A stretch of 64,000 nucleotides of DNA from Komarekiella atlantica HA4396-MV6. GTDB taxonomy: Bacteria > Cyanobacteriota > Cyanobacteriia > Cyanobacteriales > Nostocaceae. The translations under genes and the position numbers were made by a program. This document shows, one piece after another, positions 55,293-64,000 of the stretch (positions within the stretch are counted from its first letter, which is position 1; every line of letters starts with the position of its first letter). The DNA lies in assembly GCA_019359395.1 (NCBI GenBank), contig JAHHHK010000004.1, forward strand, positions 186,001-250,000, written 5' to 3'. The notes beneath the pieces are model-generated. The model did not search any database, was not told the origin of the DNA, and saw nothing but the letters and a program-made list of their open reading frames with translations.

Positions 55293-56399
55293 TTATGCTG
55301 TTTGCGGCTCAACCAAATTTTCTATACCTTGCACAACTGTTGCCGATTCAATTTTGTCACCTGCTTTGAGTTTATCCAAAACCTCTTTACCTTCGGTAAG
55401 ATAGCCAAAAATTGCATAGCGACCATCCAATAAATTGCGTCCTGCGGGTGTGAGTTCCGGCTCAAACAGAAAGAAGAAAAATTGTGAAGAACCTCCATTA
55501 ACTTCGCTTTCGGGACGAGCCATAGCCAACGCACCAAAGGCAGAAAAAGGCAAGACTGGCATATCAATGTAACGACCAGCTTCTTCTAAAGTAATACCAT
55601 AGGTAGGCTGCTTGTCGCCTTCAACTAAAATTTCCAAGGGAATGGCGCGATATTTGTTGGTTTTTGGGTCAATAAAACCCGCCTCCTTTCCTGGTGGATC
55701 TCCAGTTTGCAGCACGTAAGATTCTTCAGAACGGGTAAATTCTAAGCCGTTATAAAAACCGCGTTGTACCAAATCTACAAAATTCCCAGCAGTGACAGGG
55801 GCACTATAACCGTCTACCACAAGGCTAAGGTTGCCTTTGTTGGTTTTGAATTCCACCGTAGCGCGACCTTTAAGTTGAGGCAGGTTACTGTACTGAGAAG
55901 GCACTTCAAAGGGGAATCCCTTCACCATCGACTCTTCTAGCTGAGTAACGATATTTAGTAATTTGGCTCTTTCTTGTAAAACGTGTTCTTTATCTTTGAC
56001 GTTAGCTAATTCTTGCAATTTACCCACGCCAGATTTTAATTCGGCAATCCAAGCTTCGGCTTGGAGTTGGCGTTCTTCGGGAACGCTTGTTAAGATTTGG
56101 GAGGGTTTATCAAGAATCCGCGATGCTTGGCTGAGGTCTTTGGAGATAGCACCCCATCGTCGATTTGCCCGCAGTTGGGCAGATATGTCTTCTAAGCTGG
56201 CTTGCAGTTGCCGCACAGGTTTATTATCTATCGGGAGTGCATACCGCAACAGAGCTTTGCCGTCGGTAATTGCATTTCCAGCTGGCAGAGCGGCGTTACT
56301 GGAGGGAGTCCACCCAGATGTAGTTATGCCTAAAAATATTGCTACCAGCAGTATTGTCATGAGGCTGTTCTTCAGCCAGGATTTTAAAAAGTTAAACAT
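55293..56399 (-). CDS. Thylakoid-lumen-type peptidyl-prolyl isomerase (cyclophilin)
   Basis: This 368-residue protein has an N-terminal signal/anchor (LMTILLVAIFLGITTSGWTP), a helical domain of about 120 residues (PsbQ/TLP40-like) and a C-terminal cyclophilin-type domain (VEFKTNKGNLSLVVDGYSAP, then VTAGNFVDLVQRGFYNGLEF). The architecture matches chloroplast TLP40/CYP38, which helps photosystem II assembly. The region GSSQFFFFLFEPELTPAGRN is conserved but active-site residues of typical cyclophilins (such as Arg/Phe) are only partly recognisable. ATG at 56399 is chosen; a second ATG seven codons upstream is possible. Exported to periplasm or thylakoid lumen. Confidence 0.88.
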   Translation of the reverse strand: MFNFLKSWLKNSLMTILLVAIFLGITTSGWTPSSNAALPAGNAITDGKALLRYALPIDNKPVRQLQASLEDISAQLRANRRWGAISKDLSQASRILDKPSQILTSVPEERQLQAEAWIAELKSGVGKLQELANVKDKEHVLQERAKLLNIVTQLEESMVKGFPFEVPSQYSNLPQLKGRATVEFKTNKGNLSLVVDGYSAPVTAGNFVDLVQRGFYNGLEFTRSEESYVLQTGDPPGKEAGFIDPKTNKYRAIPLEILVEGDKQPTYGITLEEAGRYIDMPVLPFSAFGALAMARPESEVNGGSSQFFFFLFEPELTPAGRNLLDGRYAIFGYLTEGKEVLDKLKAGDKIESATVVQGIENLVEPQTA

Positions 56400-56539
56400 G
56401 GCATGGCTCAAATGCAGCATCAAATTGTTAACTGGACGTAACCCATCAATAATCTTCCCACGTTAGGTGCTGAGGGAGCAGGGGGAGATGAGGAGATGGG
56501 GGAACAGGGGAAGAAAATAATTAATGACCCTTGATTCTT

Positions 56540-56567
56540 GTAGAGACGCGATAAATCGCGTCTCTAC
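56540..56567. repeat. GTAGAGACG palindrome
   Basis: A 28-bp inverted repeat, GTAGAGACGCGAT with its complement, third copy of the family at 7430 and 24360. It is followed at 56575-56612 by TGACCAATGACAAATGACAA-type words. Confidence 0.85.
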
Positions 56568-56676
56568 TCTTAACCAATGACCAATGACAAATGACAAATG
56601 ACAAATGTCAACTGACTAATTACTCCGCTTGAAGGGTACAATAAATGCCGATTGTCTTCCAAAAATTGAAAGCTTC

Positions 56677-57234
56677 ATGATCTCCAGTAACGACTTTCGA
56701 CCCGGTGTTTCAATTGTATTAGATGGGTCTGTATGGCGGGTGATAGAATTCCTCCACGTTAAGCCCGGTAAAGGTTCTGCCTTTGTGCGGACGAAACTGA
56801 GAAATGCTCAGAATGGGAACGTGGTAGAAAAAACATTCCGGGCTGGGGAAACAGTACCCCAAGCCACTCTAGAAAAAAGCACCATGCAGCATACCTATAA
56901 AGAGGGCGATGAGTTCGTCTTTATGGATATGGAAACTTATGAAGAGGGTAGATTGAGTGCGGCGCAAATTGGCGATCGTGTCAAGTACCTTAAAGAAGGT
57001 ATGGAGGTTAATGTTATCCGTTGGGGTGAGCAAGTGCTCGAAGTTGAATTGCCCAACTCCGTGATTCTAGAAGTTGTGCAAACAGATCCCGGTGTCAAAG
57101 GTGATACTGCTACAGGTGGCACAAAACCCGCAATTCTAGAAACTGGTGCAAGTGTAATGGTTCCTTTGTTTATTTCCCAAGGTGAACGTATCCGCATTGA
57201 TACTCGTGACGATAAATACCAAGGTAGAGAATAA
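56677..57234 (+). CDS. efp: Elongation factor P
   Basis: This 185-residue protein is of normal EF-P length and reads [20 protein letters not shown], followed by [20 protein letters not shown] (the loop with the lysine that is often modified) and the [28 protein letters not shown]-like and final [12 protein letters not shown] segments. It relieves ribosome stalling at polyproline. ATG at 56677 is chosen on length; the frame continues upstream into a region without similarity. It lies 109 bp upstream of accB, an association seen in many cyanobacteria. Confidence 0.98.
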   Translation: MISSNDFRPGVSIVLDGSVWRVIEFLHVKPGKGSAFVRTKLRNAQNGNVVEKTFRAGETVPQATLEKSTMQHTYKEGDEFVFMDMETYEEGRLSAAQIGDRVKYLKEGMEVNVIRWGEQVLEVELPNSVILEVVQTDPGVKGDTATGGTKPAILETGASVMVPLFISQGERIRIDTRDDKYQGRE

Positions 57235-57343
57235 CTTTGTTCTCTACTGAGGTGCTTTCTTCCGATTTCAAGATCCTACAAGGGATTAAATTCCTGCCAC
57301 ACTTAAGATTCTAATTTACTCATAGGTCGAGGTAAGAAAAACT

Positions 57344-57895
57344 GTGCCATTGGACTTTAATGAAATCCGTCAACTCCTAGCAACTATCGCACAAACAGAT
57401 ATTGCAGAAGTAACGCTTAAAAGCAATGATTTTGAATTAACGGTACGTAAAGCTGTGAGCGTTAGCACTCAGATGTTGTCGGTAGGTCAAGCATCTGGTG
57501 GTGGTATGGTTAGTTCGGGATTGACATCGGTTTCACCCACACCCCAAGCAGCATCAACTCCAGTATCGGAGGGGGCAACAAGTCGCGTTTTCGATAATGC
57601 TACCACTGCAACGCAACTACAGTTGTCAGTAGCTCCCTCAGCAATTGACCAAAGATTAGTAGAAGTACCTTCTCCAATGGTGGGAACGTTTTATCGTGCT
57701 GCTGCACCTGGGGAAGCGTCATTTGTAGAAGTGGGCGATCGCATCCGTAGCGGTCAAACAGTCTGTATAATTGAAGCCATGAAGCTGATGAACGAAATCG
57801 AAGCTGAAGTCTCAGGACAGGTAATGGAAATTCTCGTTCAAAATGGTGAACCTGTAGAATATGGTCAGCCTTTGATGCGAATTAACCCTGATTAA
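57344..57895 (+). CDS. accB: Biotin carboxyl carrier protein of acetyl-CoA carboxylase
   Basis: This 183-residue protein has a short helical N-terminus (FNEIRQLLATIAQTDIAEVT), a Thr/Ser/Pro-rich flexible linker (about residues 55-100) and a biotinyl domain with IIEAMKLMNEIEAE; the biotinylated lysine is Lys147. It carries carboxylated biotin between AccC and AccAD in fatty acid synthesis. Start is GTG at 57344, close to a purine-rich AGGTAAG box. The efp-accB order is common in cyanobacteria. Cytoplasmic. Confidence 0.97.
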   Translation: MPLDFNEIRQLLATIAQTDIAEVTLKSNDFELTVRKAVSVSTQMLSVGQASGGGMVSSGLTSVSPTPQAASTPVSEGATSRVFDNATTATQLQLSVAPSAIDQRLVEVPSPMVGTFYRAAAPGEASFVEVGDRIRSGQTVCIIEAMKLMNEIEAEVSGQVMEILVQNGEPVEYGQPLMRINPD

Positions 57896-57952
57896 GTATT
57901 AATCTATATATGAAATGAGTCATATACTTTCAATCCTTGCGGGTTAATCCTG

Positions 57953-58297
57953 ATGAAACAAGCGTTGCCTGTACCAGAAGTGGTGCAACAAGTAGCTGAA
58001 TACTTCAGCATGTTAAGTGAGCCGATGCGTCTGCGGCTGCTACATTTGCTGCGGGATGAAGAAAAATGCGTGCAAGAGTTGGTAGAGGCAACACAGACTT
58101 CTCAGGCAAATGTGTCGAAGCACCTGAAAGTAATGTGGCAAGCAGGAATTCTTAGCCGCCGTAGTGAAGGAACTTGCGCCTACTACCGAGTAGAAGATCA
58201 AATGATTTTTGATTTATGTAACCGGGTTTGCGATCGCCTTGCCACAAGGTTAGAACAGCAAGCCCGTAACTTTCGTATATTAAATGGCAAGCGGTAA
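57953..58297 (+). CDS. ArsR-family transcriptional regulator
   Basis: This 114-residue protein is a winged-helix ArsR/SmtB-type regulator: YFSMLSEPMRLRLLHLLRDE, then CVQELVEATQTSQANVSKHL and GILSRRSEGTCAYYRVED. The classical metal ligands of the alpha-3 helix (CxC) are not present; a lone Cys in EKCVQEL and a Cys near the C-terminus (FDLCNRVCDRL) remain. It probably represses genes in response to an unidentified signal, perhaps not metal. It stands 57 bp downstream of accB and next to a repeat island. Confidence 0.9.
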   Translation: MKQALPVPEVVQQVAEYFSMLSEPMRLRLLHLLRDEEKCVQELVEATQTSQANVSKHLKVMWQAGILSRRSEGTCAYYRVEDQMIFDLCNRVCDRLATRLEQQARNFRILNGKR

Positions 58298-58317
58298 GTG
58301 CTTTGTCATTTGTCCTT

Positions 58318-58760
58318 TGTTATCCCTTCGGAGTGATGCCTCCGGCACGCCTGCCGTAGGATGCCCAAAGGGCTGTAAGGCGAATGCCAGTCCACAAGGG
58401 CGGCAGAGCCCTTACGGGTTCAGCAGTCCCTCTACTTGGGGAGACCCCAAGATCGGGCTGCTTCACCGCACGTGTGGCTGGTCTCACAAAGTTGAGCTAG
58501 TCGCATGGGCGGGTTAAGAGACTTGTGTGTTAGCGTAGCGGTAGCGACGCAGGAGCGTCACTGGTGTCTGATGCCTGTCTTGAAAAGTTGAGCCACTGCG
58601 TTGGACGGGTTTCCCGGCTTGTAGCAAGTGGCGTTCCTAGGTTGGGAAACCCGCTTACAGAACTTTTCGCTCTTGGTGGGCTATGCCGTAAGCGTTCGCA
58701 AAGCGTCTTGTACAGAAGCCATGCCCAAAGGGCTTTACGCCGGAAGCCGACGTTAAGACT
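58318..58760. repeat. Dense island of dispersed repeats
   Basis: About 440 bp between the ArsR and GerMN genes is a mosaic of repeat words: gatgcctccggcacgcctgc, gcccttacgggttcagcagt, ttggggagaccccaag, ttagcgtagcggtagcgacg, gcctgtcttgaaaagttgag, gggtttcccgg, cttacagaacttttcgctct and gccatgcccaaagggcttta. Parts of it match the insertion in the PIN toxin gene and the block at 39.7-39.9 kb. Open frames here are repeat artefacts. Confidence 0.85.
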
Positions 58761-58805
58761 TTGCGCTTTGTTATTCGTTCAAAACCAATGACTCTTGAGT
58801 CTTGA

Positions 58806-59420
58806 CTAAAGCGGATAATTTTTCTGAAAGCTTTCACGAGTTAGTGGCTGTTGTAACTCCACACCTTCACCACCCAAAACATCCAAGGGTTTGCCGTTCA
58901 CATCAATGTACACTTTGGCTTTTGGATTTAAAGTTGTCGCAGTGTAAACAACTTGTCCCACGCGACCCATCATTGAGGAACTACCACCACCACTGGTAAA
59001 ATCTTCAGATAAATTAACGTGAACCTCATTATTGTCTGCTTTCAGCCCCAACAGTTTGGTTCCCTTGGGAATGGTTGTCGAATTTGTCCCTTCTGTTGGG
59101 CCTGCTAACAAACTTTGAAAAGCTGCTTCTAAAGCTTGGTTGGGCTGTGCAGTAGCTACTTTAACTGGCTGAGGAACCAAATTAATATTTTTGTCTTTTG
59201 GTCTGAGCCAATAAATGTTAGCGGTTTGCTCATTACCTGGTTGCGTGGTAGATGGTTGCTGTCCTGACTGGGTTATTTTTTGAGAGGAGCTTGACGGCGT
59301 AGGAGAATTGTTAGAGTTTGAAGTAACCCAAGCTACACCACCACCCACTGCTACAACCGCTGCTGAGACAACTGCAATTACACCTGGAGTTATACGGTTA
59401 GATCCTTGTTGGTCTTTCAT
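58806..59420 (-). CDS. GerMN-domain lipid-free membrane-anchored protein
   Basis: This 204-residue protein has an N-terminal membrane anchor (VIAVVSAAVVAVGGGVAWVT), a Ser/Thr/Gln-rich linker and a GerMN (sporulation-type) domain (NIYWLRPKDKNINLVP, SLLAGPTEGTNSTTIPKGTK, VHVNLSEDF, VVYTATTLNPKAKVYIDVNG). GerMN domains occur in GerM and LpqB and in cyanobacterial proteins; some are thought to be peptidoglycan-associated. The start ATG at 59420 has a clear AGGAAGG box; the frame runs 30 codons further upstream unsupported. Periplasmic, function unknown. Confidence 0.88.
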   Translation of the reverse strand: MKDQQGSNRITPGVIAVVSAAVVAVGGGVAWVTSNSNNSPTPSSSSQKITQSGQQPSTTQPGNEQTANIYWLRPKDKNINLVPQPVKVATAQPNQALEAAFQSLLAGPTEGTNSTTIPKGTKLLGLKADNNEVHVNLSEDFTSGGGSSSMMGRVGQVVYTATTLNPKAKVYIDVNGKPLDVLGGEGVELQQPLTRESFQKNYPL

Positions 59421-59510
59421 GTTCAAAACCTTCCTGACTGAGGGCTGAATAGTCTTTGTGTGATGAGCAGCCTGGTTAAAGACGATACTTACAAGTGGAG
59501 AGTTTCCCAA

Positions 59511-59843
59511 AACCTACTAGAGGAAGCTCTCTGCTTCAAAATCTTATAATTCGTAATTTTGCTGGTCTCTTACTCAATTTTAGAATTTGTATTTCTAGTC
59601 CGTCACCTGCCCAATTATGTAAATCTCATTCTTTCTGGAGATGATTAAATTTACAACGCAGAGGAACGCTGAGGAAAACGCACAGAGAAGTCTGTAGCAA
59701 GATCCCGCAGGGTGCGGCGGCTTCCGCCGCTCAGAACTTCGGTGGGAACGCTAAGTAAAGTATTTATTTCTCTGCGGAACCTTTGCGCCCCTACCCTTCA
59801 AGAAGGCGTTCGCGTAGCGTCTCGTAGAGAAGCGCATATGCGT
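59511..59843. other. Repeat-bearing intergenic region downstream of proS
   Basis: No gene. It contains a GCGGCGGCTTCCGCCGC-like hairpin near 59715-59732 and a gcgttcgcgtagcgtctcgt repeat at 59807-59831, related to the other dispersed blocks. Confidence 0.5.
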
Positions 59844-61658
59844 TTAATTTTTACCCTCTATTGCTGCTGTAATCGACTGTTTGAGTGTAGTTGTAACTTC
59901 ATCAATGGCGATTTCTTGAGATTTACGAGTTGCCCTCTCCACAACTTCGACTTTGCCATTGGCGATCGCTCGCCCGGTTACAATCCTGTAAGGTATGCCA
60001 ATCAAGTCGGCATCTTTAAATTTCACTCCAGCCCGTTCATCGCGGTCATCTAGTAGGGTTTCAATTCCCGCTTGGTTAAGTTCTGTGTAAAGTTTTTGGG
60101 CGATTTCGACTTGTTGAGCATCATTAATGTTAGGGATCGTGACTATTGCGTGATAGGGTGCGATCACTACCGGCCAAATAATCCCATCTTTATCATAAGA
60201 TTGCTCTACAGCAGATTGCGCCAGTCGTGACACGCCTACTCCATAGCAACCCATGACTAATGGTTCTTCTTCACCCTGCTCATTGGTATAAGTTGCTCCC
60301 AATACTTGGGAATATTTAGTGCCTAATTGAAAAATATGACCTACTTCAATTCCACGAGCAGTTTGTAAGGTTTGTTCTGGGTTGTGGATAGCGCGATCGC
60401 CTGGTCTTGCTTTACGTATATCTACTACATTATCTGGTACTTGAAATTGCTCACTCCAATTAGCACCCACGACGTGATAGCCAGTTTCATTAGCGCCCGT
60501 GACGAAATTCTTTAAATCAACAACTGTTTGATCCACCAAGCGGACAAACTGAGGATTGATTTGTTTACTGTTAGTTATATATTCATCTGCAATATCAGGC
60601 GCGATGTAGCCTAAAGGTAGAGATTTTGTTGTCCATGTTTGCTGCGCTTCTGCATTTGGTACATTCAAACTAATAATAGTTTTAGCACCGTAATTAGAAG
60701 CTAGTTTGGTCAATTCATTCTGTAATTTGACCTCATTAACTTCTTGATCGCCGCGGATACTCACCAGAACCAACACCGTCATGCCATTGTCATAAACTGT
60801 CTGGTAAAGGACGTTTTTCACCACTTGGGTGGGAGAGCAATTGAGGAATTGACACACCTTTTCAATCGTTTCTGATTTAGGTGTATCGCGTTTTTCGTAG
60901 GTTGTAAACCGTGAGGGTTCGGCATTAACTGGTAACGAAACTGCTTTTTCTACGTTAGCGGCGTATTTTCCATCCTCAGTGTAGAGAACTTCATCTTCAC
61001 CTGCTTCTGCCAGCACCATAAATTCTGTAGAACCAGAACCACCTATTGCACCAGAGTCGGCGTCCACTGCACGGAAAGCTAAACCAGAACGCCGCAGAAT
61101 ATTGCTGTAAGCTTGGTACATATCCTGATAAGTTTTTTTCAGACTGGCTTCATCGGCATTGAAAGAATAGGCATCCTTCATAATAAATTCTCTACCGCGC
61201 ATCAAACCGAAGCGGGGACGAATTTCATCACGGAACTTGGTTTGAATTTGGTAGAGTGTTTGCGGTAGCTGACGATAGGAACGAATCATATCACGAGCGA
61301 TCGCTGTAATCACTTCCTCATGAGTTGGGCCTAATCCTAATTGTTGCTCACGGCGATCAATTAGGGAAAACATGATCCCTTCAGCTTTGGTGTAAGTGTC
61401 CCAGCGTCCCGATTCTTTCCACAAATCAGCGGGTTGTAATTGTGGTAGGAGACATTCTTGTGCGCCTGTAGCGTTCATTTCTTCTCGCACAATCTGGGAA
61501 ACTTTTTGCAATACCCGCCACATCAATGGTAAATAAGCATAAATACCGCTACCGATGCGACGAATATAACCTGCACGGAGTAATAATTTATGGCTGGGAA
61601 TCTCAGCATCAGCTGGATCATCCCGCAGTGTAACGAATAACATTTGTGACAGTCGCAT
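59844..61658 (-). CDS. proS: Prolyl-tRNA synthetase
   Basis: This 604-residue class II synthetase starts [20 protein letters not shown] and has motif 2 ([20 protein letters not shown]), an inserted editing domain (about residues 240-400; [15 protein letters not shown]), motif 3 ([20 protein letters not shown]) and an anticodon-binding C-terminus ([20 protein letters not shown]). It charges tRNA-Pro and edits mischarged alanine. The bacterial type with the insertion is expected in cyanobacteria. Length is normal. A strong hairpin is not apparent downstream; the region carries dispersed repeats. Confidence 0.98.
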   Translation of the reverse strand: MRLSQMLFVTLRDDPADAEIPSHKLLLRAGYIRRIGSGIYAYLPLMWRVLQKVSQIVREEMNATGAQECLLPQLQPADLWKESGRWDTYTKAEGIMFSLIDRREQQLGLGPTHEEVITAIARDMIRSYRQLPQTLYQIQTKFRDEIRPRFGLMRGREFIMKDAYSFNADEASLKKTYQDMYQAYSNILRRSGLAFRAVDADSGAIGGSGSTEFMVLAEAGEDEVLYTEDGKYAANVEKAVSLPVNAEPSRFTTYEKRDTPKSETIEKVCQFLNCSPTQVVKNVLYQTVYDNGMTVLVLVSIRGDQEVNEVKLQNELTKLASNYGAKTIISLNVPNAEAQQTWTTKSLPLGYIAPDIADEYITNSKQINPQFVRLVDQTVVDLKNFVTGANETGYHVVGANWSEQFQVPDNVVDIRKARPGDRAIHNPEQTLQTARGIEVGHIFQLGTKYSQVLGATYTNEQGEEEPLVMGCYGVGVSRLAQSAVEQSYDKDGIIWPVVIAPYHAIVTIPNINDAQQVEIAQKLYTELNQAGIETLLDDRDERAGVKFKDADLIGIPYRIVTGRAIANGKVEVVERATRKSQEIAIDEVTTTLKQSITAAIEGKN

Positions 61659-61852
61659 CGTTTATTCCCTTTCCAGAATCGCTAATAAAGTATGAAGGAT
61701 GAAGTATAAAGTGTTATTTCTTTTTCATTTTTATTTATAGTCTCCTGGCTTAAGAGTACTGAGTTAGGAAACAGGAGTCCAAGGTTAAGAGTCAAGAGTC
61801 ATTTGTCATTTGTCTTTATTTGTTCTTCCCGCACTCTCTCACTCTCTCACTC

Positions 61853-61907
61853 TCCCAATCCCCATTGCCCCTTATCCCCAAAGGGGGCCCCGAGTTCCCC
61901 AATCCCT
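61853..61907. repeat. Third copy of the CCCCAATCCCC repeat
   Basis: The segment with cccattgccccttatcccc, followed by aaagggggccccgagttccc, is nearly identical to the two copies inside the PiT gene at 8280-8398. Here it is intergenic, in the leader of the acyltransferase gene, directly after tandem cactctct words. Confidence 0.92.
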
Positions 61908-61933
61908 GTACGCAACTTTAGGAGAAAACTACT

Positions 61934-63322
61934 TTGTCAGATGTGATTTATCAAGCACAAGCACCTTTAGAATTTATTCCTCCGGCTTTTAACCCGTGGG
62001 TATTAAGAGTCGTCCATCTGTTGCTACCGAGTTGGATAAGCTGGCAAACAGCTATTACCCAGATTGAAGCAGACAACGTAGAGGTTTTGGTGGATCTCTA
62101 TCGCCAGTTTCAAGAAGGTAAGATCCGTTTTATGCTGGCATTTCGCCATCCCAAAACTGACGATCCATTTTGTTTGAGCTACTTGTTTTCTCAACTCGTG
62201 CCAAAGGTAGCACGACAGGGGACATCGCTACAACTTCCGATTCATGCTCATTTTATCTACGATCGCGGTATTCCTCTATGGGCAGGTTCCCACGTTGGCT
62301 GGATTGCTTCTCGTTTGGGTGGTACGCCAATTCAGCGGGGTAAGGCTGACTGGACGGGGTTGCGTTCAGCGCGTGATTTGTTTGCCAATGGGAAATTCCC
62401 GATGGCTGCTGCGCCAGAAGGGGCTACTAATGGTCTATCAGAGATTATCAGCCCCCTAGAACCTGGTATCGCTCAATTAGGCTTTTGGTGTGCTGAAGAC
62501 TTGTACAAAGCTGGACGCGACCAGCAGGTTTTAATTGTACCAGTTGGGATTAAGTATAGTTACGTTGATGCTCCTTGGGAAGCGATCGCTCAGCTTTTGA
62601 GTGAATTGGAGGCAGCTAGTGGTTTACCCGTGAATCCAAACGAACAAAGCAATATAGCTTCTATAGAGTCGCTTTATCCCCGATTGTTGACTTTGGCAGA
62701 ACATTTACTTTCGCTGATGGAACAATTTTACACGCGGTTTTATCATCAAAAACTGCCAGATGCCAAGATTGTAACTGGAGAAATTCAAGATAGAAATGAA
62801 GTACTAGCACATCGTTTGCAAGCTTTGTTGAATGCGGCGCTACTAATATCAGAGCAGTATTTTGATTTGCAGCCAAGAGGCAATTTAAATGACCGCTGTC
62901 GGCGGGTAGAGCAAGCTGGTTGGAATTATATATTTAGAGAAGAATTTAAGGATATAAAAGCATTATCTTCTATAGAGCGTGCTTTAGGCGATCGCGTTGC
63001 TGAAGAGGCAAATGCACGAATGTGGCACATGCGCTTAGTAGAAAGTTTTGTCGCAGTTTCCGGCAATTACATCCGTGAAAAACCGACAGTAGAAAGGTTT
63101 GCTGAGACAACTTTAATATTATGGCAGATGATTACTCGGATTAAGGGTGATAAAGCTTTCCGGCGTCCGCAATTAGGTAAGCAGCAAGTTAAGATAACTG
63201 TAGGTAAGCCGATATCTGTTTCTGAGCGTTACCCCGAATATAAAGGCAGCCGCTTAGGTGCTAAACAAACTGTTGCCCAATTTACGAATGATTTGCAGCA
63301 AGCGATGGAGAGTTTGCTTTAA
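61934..63322 (+). CDS. PlsC-like 1-acylglycerol-3-phosphate acyltransferase family protein
   Basis: This 462-residue protein has an acyltransferase-type core: His-x4-Asp as RHPKTDDPF near residue 70, GGTPIQRGKADW and the PEGATN (EGTR-type) motif near residue 160. The remaining 250 residues form a helical extension not found in short PlsC enzymes. It probably transfers an acyl group in lipid synthesis at the membrane; substrate is not known. Start is TTG at 61934, supported by an AGGAG box nine bases upstream. The leader contains a copy of the 58-bp repeat. Confidence 0.8.
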   Translation: MSDVIYQAQAPLEFIPPAFNPWVLRVVHLLLPSWISWQTAITQIEADNVEVLVDLYRQFQEGKIRFMLAFRHPKTDDPFCLSYLFSQLVPKVARQGTSLQLPIHAHFIYDRGIPLWAGSHVGWIASRLGGTPIQRGKADWTGLRSARDLFANGKFPMAAAPEGATNGLSEIISPLEPGIAQLGFWCAEDLYKAGRDQQVLIVPVGIKYSYVDAPWEAIAQLLSELEAASGLPVNPNEQSNIASIESLYPRLLTLAEHLLSLMEQFYTRFYHQKLPDAKIVTGEIQDRNEVLAHRLQALLNAALLISEQYFDLQPRGNLNDRCRRVEQAGWNYIFREEFKDIKALSSIERALGDRVAEEANARMWHMRLVESFVAVSGNYIREKPTVERFAETTLILWQMITRIKGDKAFRRPQLGKQQVKITVGKPISVSERYPEYKGSRLGAKQTVAQFTNDLQQAMESLL

Positions 63323-63501
63323 GCAAGAGAAAATAAAACAATACAATGGTAGCGATGTTAGTACAGCAATCCTAATTAGAATAAAAACAAGTTAACATCT
63401 ACAAAGCTTATATAGCTATCAAACTTGCGATATATTTCTTAAGTATGATTGCTGATACTTTTGTGAGTGGTTTAATAGGAATTTCACTAACAGTAAATAT
63501 T

Positions 63502-64000
63502 ATGAATTTAGCGTATTTAATTTTAGCACATAATACTCCTAATCATTTGTGTAAATTGATTAATGCTCTTAATAGTCCTGATACTCAGTTTTTCATACAC
63601 ATAGATGCTAAGAGTGACGAATCGCTTTTTCAAGAAAAAATTCATCATCAAAATGTTACGTTTATTCGACACAGAGTATCTGTTTATTGGGGTGAATTTT
63701 CTACAATTGAAGCTACTATAAATTTGATTCGAGAAGCATTAAACAGTCAACATAGATTTGACTACCTAATTTTAATTAGTGGAAGTGATTATCCCTTAAA
63801 GAGCGCAAGCTACATAAACGATTATTTTTCTCAAAGGGTTGGAACGGAGTTTATCAATCTAGTTGAGATGCCCAATCAAGAAGTAAGTAAGCTTCTAGAT
63901 AGACTTTATAAGTACCAACCACAGACACTATATAATCACAGCCTTTATCGTACAATAATGCGAGTTTTTGCTGCTGTAATCAACAACATTATACCTTGGA
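63502..64000 (+). CDS. GT14-family glycosyltransferase (core-2/I-branching type), cut by window edge
   Basis: An open frame from ATG 63502 runs to the window end without a stop (166 codons). It reads MNLAYLILAHNTPNHLCKLI, with FFIHIDAKSD, VYWGEFSTIEATINLI and FDYLILISGSDYPLKS. These match the core-2/I-branching beta-1,6-N-acetylglucosaminyltransferase (GT14) family: an AH-x-N start and an SGSDYPL motif. In bacteria such enzymes decorate exopolysaccharide or lipopolysaccharide. No signal peptide. The C-terminal half lies outside the window. Confidence 0.85.
   Translation, partial: MNLAYLILAHNTPNHLCKLINALNSPDTQFFIHIDAKSDESLFQEKIHHQNVTFIRHRVSVYWGEFSTIEATINLIREALNSQHRFDYLILISGSDYPLKSASYINDYFSQRVGTEFINLVEMPNQEVSKLLDRLYKYQPQTLYNHSLYRTIMRVFAAVINNIIPW

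Noticed and set aside
58284-58837. Several 60-77-codon open frames in the 58.3-58.8 kb region
   Set aside because: They consist of dispersed-repeat sequence in all frames and have no start signals.

Overview
The window reads as the chromosome of a filamentous, heterocyst-forming cyanobacterium of the Nostoc/Anabaena/Calothrix type. The evidence is a full-length hetR, a probable patX, many copies of the HIP1 octamer GCGATCGC, a cyanoexosortase-type exopolysaccharide locus, gap2, ictB, and the repeat-rich AT-biased intergenic DNA usual in that group. Most genes are ordinary chromosomal genes. I see no rRNA, tRNA, prophage, CRISPR array or intact transposase.

Region 1 (0-16 kb) is the heterocyst-control neighbourhood. 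It runs from a small exported protein carrying the RGSGR pentapeptide (probable PatX, with a TCCGGA element upstream) through an FAD oxidoreductase, a four-helix-like protein, an alpha/beta hydrolase, a decayed protease-propeptide gene, an HTH/PIN toxin-antitoxin pair, a zinc alcohol dehydrogenase, a PiT phosphate permease and a coiled-coil/EamA fusion, to hetR with its about 1 kb upstream region. Ligand candidate and receptor sit about 13.7 kb apart, and the HetR residues known to matter for DNA binding and PatS binding are all present.

Region 2 (16-32 kb) holds rpsD, moaA, a secreted trypsin-like protease, a VapBC-like pair whose toxin C-terminus is interrupted by a repeat, a 1209-residue TPR-CHAT protein, CsbD, a protein built of five exact-length 19-residue GxRPI repeats, uvrB, pstS, a TPR protein, a MEKHLA protein, two decayed Uma2 genes and an ACP phosphodiesterase.

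Region 3 (32-48 kb) begins with tandem rhomboid proteases. It is dominated by a leftward exopolysaccharide/exosortase cluster in the transcription order DegT aminotransferase, cyanoexosortase A, its partner, Wza, Wzc. Next come a GAF histidine-kinase-like protein lacking the phosphoacceptor His, IctB, a WGxxGxxG-anchor protein, smpB, a LuxR-type response regulator and a low-molecular-weight tyrosine phosphatase.

Region 4 (48-64 kb) is housekeeping: ebfC, murB, murC, nadD-like, gap2, thiL, Uma2, a lumenal-type cyclophilin, efp, accB, an ArsR-type regulator, a GerMN protein, proS, a PlsC-like acyltransferase and the start of a GT14 glycosyltransferase cut by the window edge.

Repeats run through the whole window. 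The families are GTAGAGACG palindromes, a 58-bp CCCCAATCCCC element, TTAGTCATTTGTC words at gene ends, and a GCGTAGCG/CTACGAGAG family. Several copies lie inside reading frames (FAD oxidoreductase, PiT permease, MurB, VapC, Uma2), in some cases apparently tolerated and in others breaking the gene.
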